Assembly (NCBI GenBank): GCA_017512905.1
Contig: JAFWEL010000013.1
Span: 1 to 59,761, forward strand
Direction: 5' to 3'
Source of the DNA: Clostridia bacterium
Lineage (GTDB): Bacteria > Bacillota > Clostridia > Christensenellales > Aristaeellaceae
DNA: 59,761 nucleotides
Positions 7,660 to 16,623 of the stretch are shown in pieces. The notes beneath the pieces are model-generated. The model ran no database searches, had not been told where the DNA came from, and saw nothing but the letters and a program-made list of their open reading frames with translations. How positions within the stretch are numbered: position 1 is the first letter of the stretch; every line of letters starts with the position of its first letter. The position numbers and the translations under genes were made by a program.

Positions 7660-7975
7660 CATGTTTCAGGCCCGACCGTGTATTCCTGCCTGCGGCAGGG
7701 CCACCTCCCCCACTAGCTTCGCGTCGCAGGGGAGGCTGTATTGTGGCGGCATCTGGCTTTTAGCCTCCCCTGAAAGGCAATACCGTCAACTTTAGCGGCA
7801 CACTCCCCAAAAGCCTTCCCCGGCAGGCGAAGCCTGCGTTTCAGGGGAAGGCTTTTGGAGGCCGCTCGTCCACATTTCTGTTAAAACCGTGTTCAAAGTT
7901 GACGGTGTTGCCTGAAAGGGGGTGCCTCGCTGACGGCTTGCCGTCGTCAGCGAGGCGGAGGGGTTCCGAATAACC
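7660..7975. repeat. palindromic intergenic repeat interrupted by the 7778-7910 element
   Basis: Sequence such as ACTAGCTTCGCGTCGCA (7712-7728), CTCCCCTGAAAGG and the GCCTCGCTGACGGC / GCCGTCGTCAGCGAGGC hairpin (about 7924-7956) looks like an extragenic palindromic repeat. The 17-bp ACTAGCTTCGCGTCGCA string occurs again at 59716-59732 after dnaE, showing it is a dispersed family. The 600-bp gap 7515-8118 holds only repeats and a promoter. Confidence 0.55.
7778..7910. mobile_element. 133-bp MITE-like element with 16-bp inverted ends and 9-bp target duplication
   Basis: Ends are CAATACCGTCAACTTT (7778-7793) and AAAGTTGACGGTGTTG (7895-7910), inverted with one mismatch. Both sides are flanked by the same nine bases CCTGAAAGG (7769-7777 and 7911-7919), a target-site duplication. 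The interior carries a large hairpin (AAAAGCCTTCCCC...GGGGAAGGCTTTT). Removing the element restores a continuous repeat around it. There is no coding capacity, so it would need a transposase in trans. Confidence 0.7.
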
Positions 7976-8032
7976 AGGACTCTGAGCTGTAACAAACTGT
8001 CAGGTTAATTCCTTGCAGCTTACTGTTTAATA

Positions 8033-8061
8033 TTGCTTTTCCCACGTATTTTGCTTATAAT
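8033..8061 (+). promoter_or_regulatory. sigma-A promoter for the permease-GGDEF-EAL gene
   Basis: TTGCTT (8033-8038), a 17-bp spacer and TATAAT (8056-8061). The gene starts 57 bp further on. Confidence 0.6.
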
Positions 8062-8118
8062 GCATATTGATTTTTTTACACAAAAGCGACCGCCTTGAAA
8101 TAGATTGGAGGAATCATA

Positions 8119-11100
8119 GTGGAGAAACAGGCAGCCTCGGCTGGGAAAAGTAATGGCCTTCAACCCTATCTTTCCCCGCTTGCTGTGTGGGCACTGTCGG
8201 TGGGCAGCGCCATCGGCTGGGGTTCACTGGTCGTCACCAGTCAGACATACCTCTCTCAGGCGGGGCCAATGGGTTCCATCCTGGGCCTGCTGATCGGCTT
8301 TGTGATGATGCTGATGGTGGCCAACCACTATCACTTTCTGGCGAACCGATACCCCGGCACAGGCGGATTGTACAATTATGTGAAGTATATCTTCGGGTAC
8401 GACCGCGCCTTTCTGGTGTCCTGGTTCATGTTTCTTGTTTACATCGCCATATTCTGGGCGAACGCCACAAGCATCCCCCTGTTCACGCGCTACTTCCTGA
8501 AGGGCGTGCTGCGCTTTGGCTATCTATATACCGTCTTTGGGTATGAGGTCTACCTGGGCGAGGTCCTGGCGACGCTGGCGGTCATTTGGCTGGTTGGAAT
8601 ACTGTGCATGAAGAGCAAAAAGGCCACAGCCCGCTGCATGGAGGTGCTGGTGCTGGTCTTTACCGTGGGCATCACGGTCTGCTTCGTGGCGGCCATGGTG
8701 GGCCACCGGGCGACAGGTATGACGATGGAGCCCGCCTTTCTCCCTGACAAGAATGCCTTAAAACAAGTCATACGGATCGCGTTTATCTCCCCCTGGGCCT
8801 TCATAGGCTTCGAGAGCGTTTCCCACTCCGCGGCGGAGTACAAGTTCAAGCACAGCAATATGTTCAAGGTGCTGGCGATCTCCCTGGTCGTTACCACTGC
8901 GCTGTATATCTTCATACTGTTGATGAGTATTTCCGCGTACCCGGAGGGCTGCGCCAGCTGGCTGGATTACATCCGCCGCCTGGATGAATTTGAAGGCATC
9001 GCCGGGCTGCCGGCCTTTTATGCCGCCTATACCTATCTCGGCAACACCGGCGTCTATATTCTGATGGCATCTCTGGCGGCGCTGGTGCTCACCAGTCTGA
9101 TCGGCATGCTGCGCACGGTAAGCCGCCTGTGCTATGCCGTCGCCCAGGACGGCATCCTCCCGGAGCGCTTTGCCCACCTCAATGACAAGCAGATTCCGGT
9201 CAATACCATCCTTCTGGTTCTCATCATCTCAATACCCATCCCGTTTTTGGGAAGAACGCCCATTGGCTGGATCGTAGACACCACCACCATTGGCGCGATC
9301 ATTCTCTACGGCTTTGCTTCCGCAGCGGTTTTCAAGGCCTCCGGGCAGGAGGGAAGCAGACGAGACCGGCTGCTCAGTGGAATCTGCCTGGTCATTTTAG
9401 TCATTTTCCTGCTATACATGCTGTTCCCCAGCTTTTTCTCAGATCACACCATTGAGACGGAGACTTACGCACTGATGACCGTCTGGTCGCTGATTGGCCT
9501 GTTATTCTTTAATTCGGTTATCCGCAAGGATCACTCCCGTAATTTCGGCAAGGCCATCATCGTATGGATGGCATTGCTTGCTTTCATTGTACTGATGGCG
9601 ATGACTTGGACGGAGCGCGCCAGCGAGAGAAGAAGCAACGCAATTTTCGATGACGTCTATGCTTATATGGACGGCACGGCGAACGATGAGACCCTTGCAA
9701 TGGACAAGAAGGAATTCATCGAGATCCAGCGCGCCCGGATCCACAGCTCCGATAATTTCAGCGGTCTGCTCATCACGGGACTTTTTGGGCTGGCGCTCGG
9801 CGTTTTGCTTGCGAACTACCTGTCCCAGCAGAAGTGGGAGAAAAAGGCCCTTGACGAGCGCGACCACGCGACGACTGTGGCGTTCACCGATCCCATGACC
9901 GGGGTGAAGAGCAAGCACGCGTTCCTTTTGAGCGAGAAGGATTACGATACCAGCATAAAGGAGAACATGGTGGAATCGTTCGCCGTCGCGGTCTGCGACG
10001 TGAACGGATTGAAGAAGATCAACGATACCCTCGGCCACAAGGCCGGCGACGCGTACATCATCAAGGCCAGCCGGATGATCTGCGACATCTTCCAGCACAG
10101 CCCCGTATTCCGGACGGGTGGCGACGAGTTCGTCGTGATCCTGACAGGCCGGGATTATCTCATTCGCAAGGAGCTTGTGCTGGCGCTGCACGATCGGTCG
10201 GTGGCGCACATCAGCACGGATGACGTGGTCATCTCAGGCGGACTGTCGGATTATATCCCTGGGAAGGATACCAGCTTCCACGATGTGTTTGAACGGGCGG
10301 ATTCCCTGATGTACGAAGAAAAGCAACTGCTCAAGGGCATGGGCGCGGCCACGCGGGAGGATTTCGAGGCGGCTGCCAGGCCCGTGTTTGCCGTGAATGA
10401 AAACACGGACATCATGCGCCTCAAGCACCAGATCCTCATCGTGGAGGACGAGCAGGTCAATCAGATGATACTGGGCAACATGCTCTCCGATGGCTTTGAA
10501 GTGCTGTATGCCTCCGACGGCGTGGAGGCCCTGGAGCAGATCAAGGCCCACAGGGATGACCTGGCCATCGTGCTGCTCGATCTTCAGATGCCCCGATTGA
10601 GCGGCACAGAGGTTCTGAAGGTGATGAAGGAGGAGAAGGAACTCAAGGATATCCCGGTGATCGTGATGACCGCGGACCAGAGCGCGGAGGTGGAGTGCCT
10701 CAAATTCGGCGCGATGGACTTTATCCCCAAGCCCTATCCCACCGCGGAAATCGTCCAGGCGCGCGTGCACCGCTGCTTCGAGCTTTCCGAGAAGCGAAAT
10801 ATCATCGAAACCACCGAGCGCGACAGCCTGACCAACCTTTTCAACCTCGATTACTTCCTGCGCTATGTTCGGATGTACGACCAGCACTACACCGATATGC
10901 CCATGGATGCCATCGTGCTGGACGTCAACCACTTCCATGTGCTCAACGAGCGCTATGGCAAGCAGTATGGCGACAGCGTGCTGGCCAGGATTGGCGCAAG
11001 GGTACGGCAGATCAGTCGCGAGGTCGGCGGCGTGGGCTGCCGCAGGGGCGCGGACACCTTCCTCATCTACTGCCCCCACCGGGAGGACTATGAGGCCATA

Positions 11101-12492
11101 TTGGACAAGGCATCGGACGGGCTTGTAGGCGAGGATGTTTCCGAAAACCGTGTGCGCCTGCGCCTGGGCGTGTATGCCAATGTGGACAAGACGCTTGAGA
11201 TCGAGCGGCGCTTTGATTATGCCAAGACGGCCTCGAACACGGTCAAGACCGGTTACAGCAAAGCCATAGGCATCTACGATGCCAATATGCACGAGGCGGA
11301 GCTGCAAAGGGCCCGCCTGCTGGAGGACTTCAAGCCATCCCTGCAAAGCAGGCGATTCAAGGTTTACTTCCAGCCCAAGTTTGACATTCGCCAGGAAAAA
11401 CCCCTGCTGGCCAGCGCGGAGGCACTGGTGCGCTGGGATCACCCCGAGCTGGGTCTGATCAGCCCGGCGGTGTTCATCCCGCTGCTGGAGGACAACGGCC
11501 TTATCCTGGACCTGGATCAATTCGTGTGGCGCGAAGCCGCCGCGAGGATTCGGGACTGGAAGGATCGCCTGGGCTATTCGGTGCCGGTATCCGTCAACGT
11601 GTCCCGGATCGACATGCTGACGCCGAACCTGAAGGATGTGTTCAGGGACATCCTGGCGGAATATCGCCTCAGCGCCGACGACCTCGCCCTCGAGATCACG
11701 GAATCGGCCTATACCGGCGATTCCGAGCAGGTCATCTCTACCGCCAAGGAGCTGCGCGGCATGGGCATGGGCTTCCGCATCGAGATGGATGACTTCGGCA
11801 CAGGCTATTCCTCCCTGGGGATGCTGTCGCACCTGCCCATCGACGCCCTGAAGCTGGATATGAGCTTTGTGCGCAGCGCCTTTGGAGAGACCCGCGACGT
11901 GCGCATGATCGAGCTGATCATCGACATCGCGGACTATCTGCACGTGCCCGTCGTGGCCGAGGGCGTGGAGACCGAGGAGCAGTATCTGGTGCTGAAAACC
12001 ATGGGCTGCGACATGGTACAGGGCTACTACTTCTCCAGGCCTGTGCCGCCGGAGGACTTCGACCGCTTCCTGATCGAGCGGGCAAAGGAGAGGGATATAG
12101 CGGTGACGCCCGAAGTCCGCAAGACCTATATGAGCATCTCCAAGGCGCTCACAAGCGATTTTGAGAGTATCTTCTATGTGGACATGGTCACGCACTATTA
12201 TCTGGAGTTCTACACGGACAAGGATGGAAAGCTTGAAATCCGGCCCGGTGGAACCGACTTTTTCGCAGAGGCCCGAGAGAAGCTGCTCAGGGATGTGGCA
12301 GAGGAAGATAAAGAGAAGGTAAGAGACGCGACAGCCAAGCCCAATCTGATGCGCTGGATCGGTCAGGAGGAGACGGAGGCGCTGTCGTTTATGAAGACGG
12401 GAGACCGTGGTGAAACCGCATATATCCTGCAAACCATCAAGACGCGGGGAAGCGACGACCACCACATTGTGATTGGCGTGAGACAAGAATAA
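8119..12492 (+). CDS. APC-type amino-acid permease fused to GGDEF-REC-GGDEF-EAL c-di-GMP modules
   Basis: A 1457-aa membrane fusion. Residues 1 to about 490 are an APC-superfamily permease (GSAIGWGSLV in helix 1, twelve or so hydrophobic segments); a last helix lies near 550. Then come a diguanylate cyclase domain with intact GGDEF (about 668), a receiver domain (VEDE about 773, phospho-acceptor Asp about 820, Lys about 870), a second, degenerate GGDEF domain (RRGADTF about 975) and a phosphodiesterase domain with EAL about 1100, ITES, DDFGTGYSS and EGVE all present. The final 120 residues are a PAS-like sensor segment of the type repeated in the 1441-aa protein at 21139. Synthesis and breakdown of c-di-GMP may thus be tied to amino-acid transport or sensing. 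The GTG start follows TTGGAGGAA. Confidence 0.9.
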   Translation: MEKQAASAGKSNGLQPYLSPLAVWALSVGSAIGWGSLVVTSQTYLSQAGPMGSILGLLIGFVMMLMVANHYHFLANRYPGTGGLYNYVKYIFGYDRAFLVSWFMFLVYIAIFWANATSIPLFTRYFLKGVLRFGYLYTVFGYEVYLGEVLATLAVIWLVGILCMKSKKATARCMEVLVLVFTVGITVCFVAAMVGHRATGMTMEPAFLPDKNALKQVIRIAFISPWAFIGFESVSHSAAEYKFKHSNMFKVLAISLVVTTALYIFILLMSISAYPEGCASWLDYIRRLDEFEGIAGLPAFYAAYTYLGNTGVYILMASLAALVLTSLIGMLRTVSRLCYAVAQDGILPERFAHLNDKQIPVNTILLVLIISIPIPFLGRTPIGWIVDTTTIGAIILYGFASAAVFKASGQEGSRRDRLLSGICLVILVIFLLYMLFPSFFSDHTIETETYALMTVWSLIGLLFFNSVIRKDHSRNFGKAIIVWMALLAFIVLMAMTWTERASERRSNAIFDDVYAYMDGTANDETLAMDKKEFIEIQRARIHSSDNFSGLLITGLFGLALGVLLANYLSQQKWEKKALDERDHATTVAFTDPMTGVKSKHAFLLSEKDYDTSIKENMVESFAVAVCDVNGLKKINDTLGHKAGDAYIIKASRMICDIFQHSPVFRTGGDEFVVILTGRDYLIRKELVLALHDRSVAHISTDDVVISGGLSDYIPGKDTSFHDVFERADSLMYEEKQLLKGMGAATREDFEAAARPVFAVNENTDIMRLKHQILIVEDEQVNQMILGNMLSDGFEVLYASDGVEALEQIKAHRDDLAIVLLDLQMPRLSGTEVLKVMKEEKELKDIPVIVMTADQSAEVECLKFGAMDFIPKPYPTAEIVQARVHRCFELSEKRNIIETTERDSLTNLFNLDYFLRYVRMYDQHYTDMPMDAIVLDVNHFHVLNERYGKQYGDSVLARIGARVRQISREVGGVGCRRGADTFLIYCPHREDYEAILDKASDGLVGEDVSENRVRLRLGVYANVDKTLEIERRFDYAKTASNTVKTGYSKAIGIYDANMHEAELQRARLLEDFKPSLQSRRFKVYFQPKFDIRQEKPLLASAEALVRWDHPELGLISPAVFIPLLEDNGLILDLDQFVWREAAARIRDWKDRLGYSVPVSVNVSRIDMLTPNLKDVFRDILAEYRLSADDLALEITESAYTGDSEQVISTAKELRGMGMGFRIEMDDFGTGYSSLGMLSHLPIDALKLDMSFVRSAFGETRDVRMIELIIDIADYLHVPVVAEGVETEEQYLVLKTMGCDMVQGYYFSRPVPPEDFDRFLIERAKERDIAVTPEVRKTYMSISKALTSDFESIFYVDMVTHYYLEFYTDKDGKLEIRPGGTDFFAEAREKLLRDVAEEDKEKVRDATAKPNLMRWIGQEETEALSFMKTGDRGETAYILQTIKTRGSDDHHIVIGVRQE

Positions 12493-12577
12493 CAATCCAA
12501 TACTGCTGTTCACAGACCAAACGATACTTGTCCGTGGAAACAACTTTGAGACAGCCCCCCGGGGAACCATTCTATTG

Positions 12578-13192
12578 TCAGGCTTCGATGCCCTTCTCGG
12601 CGCACAGCCTCGCCAGATCCCGGTCGAGGTTGAAGGAAAACAGGAAGATCACGAAGATGATGGCGCACATGATCATGGGAATCCAGTTGTACATGAAGCG
12701 TATGGCGGTCTCCACCGCGGCGGGCTGGGGAATGCCCTGCACGTCGTACCCGCCCTTGAAGCCCGCGCCGGACATCACCCAGCCGAACACGGCGGTGCCC
12801 AGGCCGAGGCCCCGCTTCTGGGCGGCGGAGGTGCCGGCGTTGCCCATGCCCACGGCGTTGACGCCGGTCTTGACCTTGCCCCAGCTGGCCCGTTCGATGC
12901 TGAAGCCGACCTCGATCTGATTCTTCTCTGGATCGAAATCATAGGCTCCGATGGTTCCGATCATGCGTCCTTCGCACTCGATGGCCCAGCCATAGAAGCG
13001 TGGATCGATATAGCTGTCGATAAATCTCTGCACCGTCTCCCTGGCCTGCTCTTGCGTGGCATAGGGATTCCAGCCGGAATAGCGGATCATCGCCGCATCC
13101 GTTCCAAAGTTCTCATATAGAACCCCCGCGTCCTCAGACACATGCCTGCGCAGCAAGAGCCGCGGGGTCTGCAAAGATATCGTTCCCGCCAT
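12578..13192 (-). pseudogene. chimera: GNAT acetyltransferase N-terminus joined to GPH-type transporter C-terminus
   Basis: A 204-residue frame made of two unrelated parts. Residues 1 to about 106 are the first two thirds of a RimJ/RimL-like GNAT acetyltransferase (LQTPRLLLRRHVSEDA ... IGTIGAYDFDPEKNQIEVGFSIERASWGK), stopping where the acetyl-CoA loop should begin. From VKTGVNAVGMGNAG on, the sequence is the last membrane helices of an MFS transporter of the GPH (glycoside-pentoside-hexuronide) type, ending in LDRDLARLCAEKGIEA. The junction is near 12870-12880. Neither half is complete, so the acetyltransferase is presumably inactive. The ATG at 13192 is preceded by GAGGAACAGC. Confidence 0.75.
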
Positions 13193-13203
13193 GCTGTTCC
13201 TCC

Positions 13204-13614
13204 TCAACCTGTATAAGCGTCGTCCGCGGAATTGGAGAAGTCCTGCTTTGCCAGCCACTCGGCTTCCTCGTCGTTTTCCGGGATGTCGATGCGTTCGATC
13301 TTGTAGATGACCGGCCTTGTGCCGTCGTTGCAGCAGGCGATCATGACCCTGTCGTCGTTGGTCCAGCCCTTCATGATGGAACCGCCCTGGAGCGCCGTGT
13401 AGACATACCGACTGACGGCATCCCAGGCCTCGCCGCAGAACTTGCCGTCCATCAGGTGATAGAAATCGTCCTGCCGGGGCGTGCGCTTCAATAGGAATTC
13501 GTCGCCCACGTTGAAGAACGGACAGGGGCCGGACTTGGGGTCGGCCAGATATTTCTCCTGATAATCCGCAAAGCATTTCTTGTCGATGACCGTGATTTTG
13601 CATTCGTGCTGCAT
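13204..13614 (-). CDS. TIGR04076-like small protein
   Basis: A 136-aa protein reading ITVIDKKCFADYQEKYLADPKSGPCPFFNVGDEFLL early on, with Cys-rich spacing and a later GEAWDAVSRYVYTALQGGSIMKGWTNDDRVMIACCNDGTRPVIYKIER. This pattern fits the TIGR04076 family, whose function is unknown. The start overlaps the end of the radical SAM gene; ATG 13614 is used, with an in-frame GTG nine bases upstream as alternative. It ends 11 bp before the GNAT/transporter chimera starts. Confidence 0.75.
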   Translation of the reverse strand: MQHECKITVIDKKCFADYQEKYLADPKSGPCPFFNVGDEFLLKRTPRQDDFYHLMDGKFCGEAWDAVSRYVYTALQGGSIMKGWTNDDRVMIACCNDGTRPVIYKIERIDIPENDEEAEWLAKQDFSNSADDAYTG

Positions 13615-13615
13615 A

Positions 13616-14506
13616 TCATTCACACTTTTCCGTCTTTTTCTTTGCAGATTTCGTAATCTCTTCGTGATAGAAGTAGTTGCAAACGACAGGTGGCTCCCCG
13701 AACGGTGACCGGTGCTGGTCGTCATCGCGCAGGTACAGCATCCCTTCCCGTGCGGTGTATTCGCGGATCTCCCGATCCAGCGCCTCCCAGTAATCGCGCT
13801 TTTTCCCGGTGTAGATCTCGCGGTACAGCGCGTCCAGTTCCGGGCGATGGACATGGATCCAGTCGAGGATGCGCCCCTTGTAATCCCCGCGCAGGTTCAG
13901 GTTCTCCAGCCACACCAGGTTGCACTTGCCCTTCGCCCGCTCGATGATCGCCTTCACATCCGTGATGCCCGGGAAGATGGGGGAGATGAAGCAGGTGGTC
14001 TGGATGCCCGCATGGTAGAATTGCTCCATGGCCGCGAATCGTCGCTCGATGCTGACGGCCCGGTCCATTTCTCTGCGGAAGCTCTCGTCCAACGTGTTGA
14101 TCGACCAGGACACGTGAGCGCTGGGGAACTGTTTGATCAGGTCCAGGTCGCGCAGGATCAGATCGGACTTCGTAGAGATGCTGACGCTGATCCCGGTGGG
14201 CAGCAGCTGTGTAAGCAGCTCACGGGTGCGCCCGTACTTCTTTTCCAGCGGCTGATAGGGATCGGTCACCGAGCAGAAGAATGCCTCCTTTCCCGCATAC
14301 TTCCCAGGCTTGTTGATTTCCGGCCAGTGCTTCACATCCACAAATTCGCCCCAGGGCTTCGGATGATTGGTAAAACGCTTCATGAAGGAAGCATAGCAGT
14401 ATTTGCAGGCGTGTGTGCAGCCCACATAGGGATTCACGGCGAAATCCGAGACCGGCAAATTCGTCTTCGTCATGATGTCCTTGACTTCGATTTCTTTTAC
14501 AACCAT
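13616..14506 (-). CDS. SPL-family radical SAM protein
   Basis: A 296-aa radical SAM enzyme of the spore photoproduct lyase / Rv2578c-like group. The [4Fe-4S] motif is C30-x3-C34-x2-C37 in NPYVGCTHACKYCYA. Later segments FFCSVTDPYQPLEKKYGRTRELL, STKSDLILRDLDLI and SWSINTLD are typical. It lacks the extended features that would prove true spore photoproduct lyase, so it is called only at family level. It is the first gene of a minus-strand operon with the TIGR04076-like gene, which overlaps its end. Spore context makes DNA repair plausible but not shown. Confidence 0.88.
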   Translation of the reverse strand: MVVKEIEVKDIMTKTNLPVSDFAVNPYVGCTHACKYCYASFMKRFTNHPKPWGEFVDVKHWPEINKPGKYAGKEAFFCSVTDPYQPLEKKYGRTRELLTQLLPTGISVSISTKSDLILRDLDLIKQFPSAHVSWSINTLDESFRREMDRAVSIERRFAAMEQFYHAGIQTTCFISPIFPGITDVKAIIERAKGKCNLVWLENLNLRGDYKGRILDWIHVHRPELDALYREIYTGKKRDYWEALDREIREYTAREGMLYLRDDDQHRSPFGEPPVVCNYFYHEEITKSAKKKTEKCE

Positions 14507-14531
14507 CGTACCTCTCCCTACAGATACATAC

Positions 14532-14610
14532 TCATTTCTTTACCACGATCGACAGCATGACCAGATCTTCCTTACCAGTATTGATGATGGCGTGCTCCGA
14601 CCCTCCTCAT
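14532..14610 (-). pseudogene. 3' fragment of a cupin-domain gene
   Basis: On the minus strand the frame ending at 14532 reads GGSEHAIINTGKEDLVMLSIVVKK and stop, the typical last strands of a small cupin. Upstream of about 14610 the frame carries no cupin sequence. It is a decayed gene end. Confidence 0.45.
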
Positions 14611-14675
14611 GCTTTCAAGTCGGATATGAGCCTTATTAATCATTACTTCGACAAATCCCAATTTGGTGTTGTGTT

Positions 14676-14966
14676 TCATCGCACCAGCAGGTACGCACCA
14701 ACCGCCAGCAGGACAATCTGCACGACCAGCAGCACCGGGAAAAACACCTTGAAATACCAGTGTCGGGTCTTGTGGTGGAACACCTTCATGCCCAACACGC
14801 CGCCCAGTCCTCCAAAGCACGCCGTCATTAAGAACAGCCTTTTCTCAGGGACGCGCCACTTACCCTGACGGGCCATTTTTTTATCATGCCCCATCAGCAC
14901 AAAGGCGGCTATGTTCATGATCGCAATGATGGCCAACGCCACCAGAATAATCGTCTTCTTATCCAT
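14676..14966 (-). CDS. DUF1294 small membrane protein
   Basis: A 96-aa protein beginning MDKKTIILVALAIIAIMN. It has two or three hydrophobic helices around the conserved DUF1294 core GHDKKMARQGKWRVPEKRLF and FGGLGGVLGMKVFHHKT. The start at 14966 is chosen by homology with the paralogue at 20105-20380, which starts at the same MDKKTI; an ATG two codons earlier (14972) is possible. A TATAAT on the minus strand at 14978-14973 is too close to the start to serve it normally. Function unknown. Confidence 0.8.
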   Translation of the reverse strand: MDKKTIILVALAIIAIMNIAAFVLMGHDKKMARQGKWRVPEKRLFLMTACFGGLGGVLGMKVFHHKTRHWYFKVFFPVLLVVQIVLLAVGAYLLVR

Positions 14967-15149
14967 GCTCATATTATACCATGATTGTCGGCGTCTTTCC
15001 CTTCGGGAGCTGCCGCCCCGGCCAATCGCGCTTCGCGCCGGTTGCCTAATCATTATACCACAGTCGGGATTCTCTCGCATTATGTATTTTACAACAAAGC
15101 GCACTCCTCTGCAACGACGCCCGATCGTATCGGGAAATTTTTGGGTACC

Positions 15150-15320
15150 GCCGAGATTCAGACCGTCACCATGAAGGATAGGGAGGCAAACCCGGGGAAG
15201 CCCGGAATACCCATGCCGGATACGACCAAGACCGGCGACATGAACAACCTGCTTCTGTGAGGCGGCATCGGCGTGGTCACCCTGGCCTTTGTTCGTATCT
15301 TTGGCCCCTTGCCAGAGGAT
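15150..15320 (+). pseudogene. C-terminal remnant of an LPxTG-like surface protein
   Basis: The frame reads NPGKPGIPMPDTTKTGDMNNLLL, stop, GGIGVVTLAFVRIFG. That is a Pro-rich wall spacer, a sortase-like P-x-T-x-TGD motif and a hydrophobic anchor, with a TGA at 15258-15260 where Trp would be expected. No upstream body of the gene remains. Confidence 0.5.
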
Positions 15321-15370
15321 GATGTTTCTTAAGACGATGAAAGGCGCGTGCCCGCGCCTTTTAAGATACT

Positions 15371-15553
15371 TTTAGTGACTATATCAACGCAATCATAGAT
15401 GCAGGACTCTTAATTGAGGAGATTCGTGAACCGATGGCTCCCGAGAAGTGGAAAACAATGCAGCCGGATAGGTATGATAGTTTTATGGAAACACCGGTTT
15501 ATATGATCATCAAAATGAAAAAACCGGCAGCAAAACATATTCCTGTTTGTTGA
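15371..15553 (+). pseudogene. 3' fragment of a class I SAM-dependent methyltransferase
   Basis: An open frame of 60 codons without a start reads SDYINAIIDAGLLIEEIREPMAPEKWK ... FMETPVYMIIKMKKP and stop. It matches the last helix and strand of SAM methyltransferases, where the FxxxPxxMIIKxRK ending is common. The catalytic N-terminal part is missing. Confidence 0.6.
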
Positions 15554-15602
15554 GATGATTGACGATTATGCCGCCCATCCGGGCGGCGCTTCCATTTGCG
15601 GA

Positions 15603-15740
15603 TCAGTCGAGGTTCCATTTCACATAGTACAGGGTCCCGTCGCGATTCAAATAATCCGAGCCTGTTCAAATATCGGCGTTGATGCCCTGGGTTTTCAATT
15701 CCATCCGAAAGGATTCGGTGCGCTTCTTGCTGAAAAAAGG
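15603..15740 (-). pseudogene. decayed hypothetical gene end
   Basis: On the minus strand a frame reads KKRTESFRMELKTQGINADI, stop, TGSDYLNRDGTLYYVKWNLD, stop. The coding-like text on both sides of an in-frame stop suggests a dead gene. A GC hairpin (CGCCCATCCGGGCG, 15571-15584) lies just beyond it. The family is not recognised. Confidence 0.3.
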
Positions 15741-15792
15741 TCTTGCTAACTTGGCGATATGTAAATCCAACCTGTTAACCCTGACGAATAAT

Positions 15793-15824
15793 CCCTCCAG
15801 CCGCGTGGTAAAACGACTGGAGGG
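15793..15824 (-). terminator. hairpin after the peptidoglycan-binding protein gene
   Basis: Inverted repeat CCCTCCAG (15793-15800) and CTGGAGGG (15817-15824), 19 bp past the minus-strand stop. There is no strong T-run, so it is a weak terminator candidate. Confidence 0.4.
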
Positions 15825-15842
15825 ACAGGTTGTGGAGAAATA

Positions 15843-16565
15843 TTACTTCACAGTCACGCTGTCAGCGAGAATCATAGGAATCGTCACCTCAGCGCCCATG
15901 ACCGTCTCGTAAGTATAGAGACCTTTGCTGGTGCCATAGACGGTGACCTTGTCGTCCTCCAGAATACGGGCTTCGCCAGAACCGCGGTAGTATATTACAT
16001 ACACGACATCATCGTATCGTCCTTTGGAGGCAACGCGGAGAGCGACCAGTGTGGTTCCGTCCGTCTGACTCTGCTCCATGACCTGAACGACCTTTCCATC
16101 GAACTTGTAGAGGTTGCCTTCGTAGGTATCGGGGTCACGGGACATGGCCTTGTAGTCCAGAGACTGGTAGACCTTGGCCTTCGGCGCGTCATCGGCAAAC
16201 AGCGCGGTCTGTGTGTCTGCGTCCGCGATACCGGTGGCCGTCAGCCCGGCGGTGCTCTGGAACAGCTCCACGGCGGAGGCGGTCTTTCCGCCGTAGTCGC
16301 CGTCGGCGCTGCCGGACAGGTAGTTCAGCTCGATCAGGCGCTGCTGCAGGGCCTTGACTTCGTCGCCCTTGCTGCCCTTTTGCAGCGACCGATAGCCTTC
16401 CTCGACAGGTTCCTCCGCGGCGACACCGCGGCTTTCAAGCTCTGCCTGCGCTGCGGTGATCTCTGCGTTGATCTCATCATCCGTCATGGACGACCAGTCA
16501 ACGGTAGCGGCCATAGCCGAGCTGCAGAGCAACAGGACCAGCATCAGTGCGATCAGTTTCTTCAT
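15843..16565 (-). CDS. secreted peptidoglycan-binding protein
   Basis: A 240-aa exported protein. A Sec signal peptide (cleavage after AMA, about residue 19) precedes a short acidic helical segment (DDEINAEITAAQAELESRG), then one PG_binding_1 domain at about 62-120 (LQKGSKGDEVKALQQRLIELNYLSGSADGDYGGKT). The C-terminal 110 residues look like a beta-rich OB-type domain (YKFDGKVVQVMEQ ... VALRVASKGRYDDVVYVIY). It has no recognisable catalytic domain. The repeat resembles those of the L,D-transpeptidase at 166, so both probably bind the same wall polymer. Confidence 0.85.
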   Translation of the reverse strand: MKKLIALMLVLLLCSSAMAATVDWSSMTDDEINAEITAAQAELESRGVAAEEPVEEGYRSLQKGSKGDEVKALQQRLIELNYLSGSADGDYGGKTASAVELFQSTAGLTATGIADADTQTALFADDAPKAKVYQSLDYKAMSRDPDTYEGNLYKFDGKVVQVMEQSQTDGTTLVALRVASKGRYDDVVYVIYYRGSGEARILEDDKVTVYGTSKGLYTYETVMGAEVTIPMILADSVTVK

Positions 16566-16623
16566 GGTGAAAACCTCCTATATTATGATCCCAAACAGGG
16601 TTTTGATTTCTGACTGTAGCCCC

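Noticed and set aside
10234-12570. Long open frame of 778 codons on the minus strand
   Set aside because: It lies exactly opposite the permease-GGDEF-EAL gene, has shadow-type composition (His, Gln, Val rich) and no family resemblance.
13616-14506. Genuine spore photoproduct lyase (splB)
   Set aside because: The radical SAM motif fits the wider SPL family, but the specific C-terminal features of SplB cannot be confirmed by eye.
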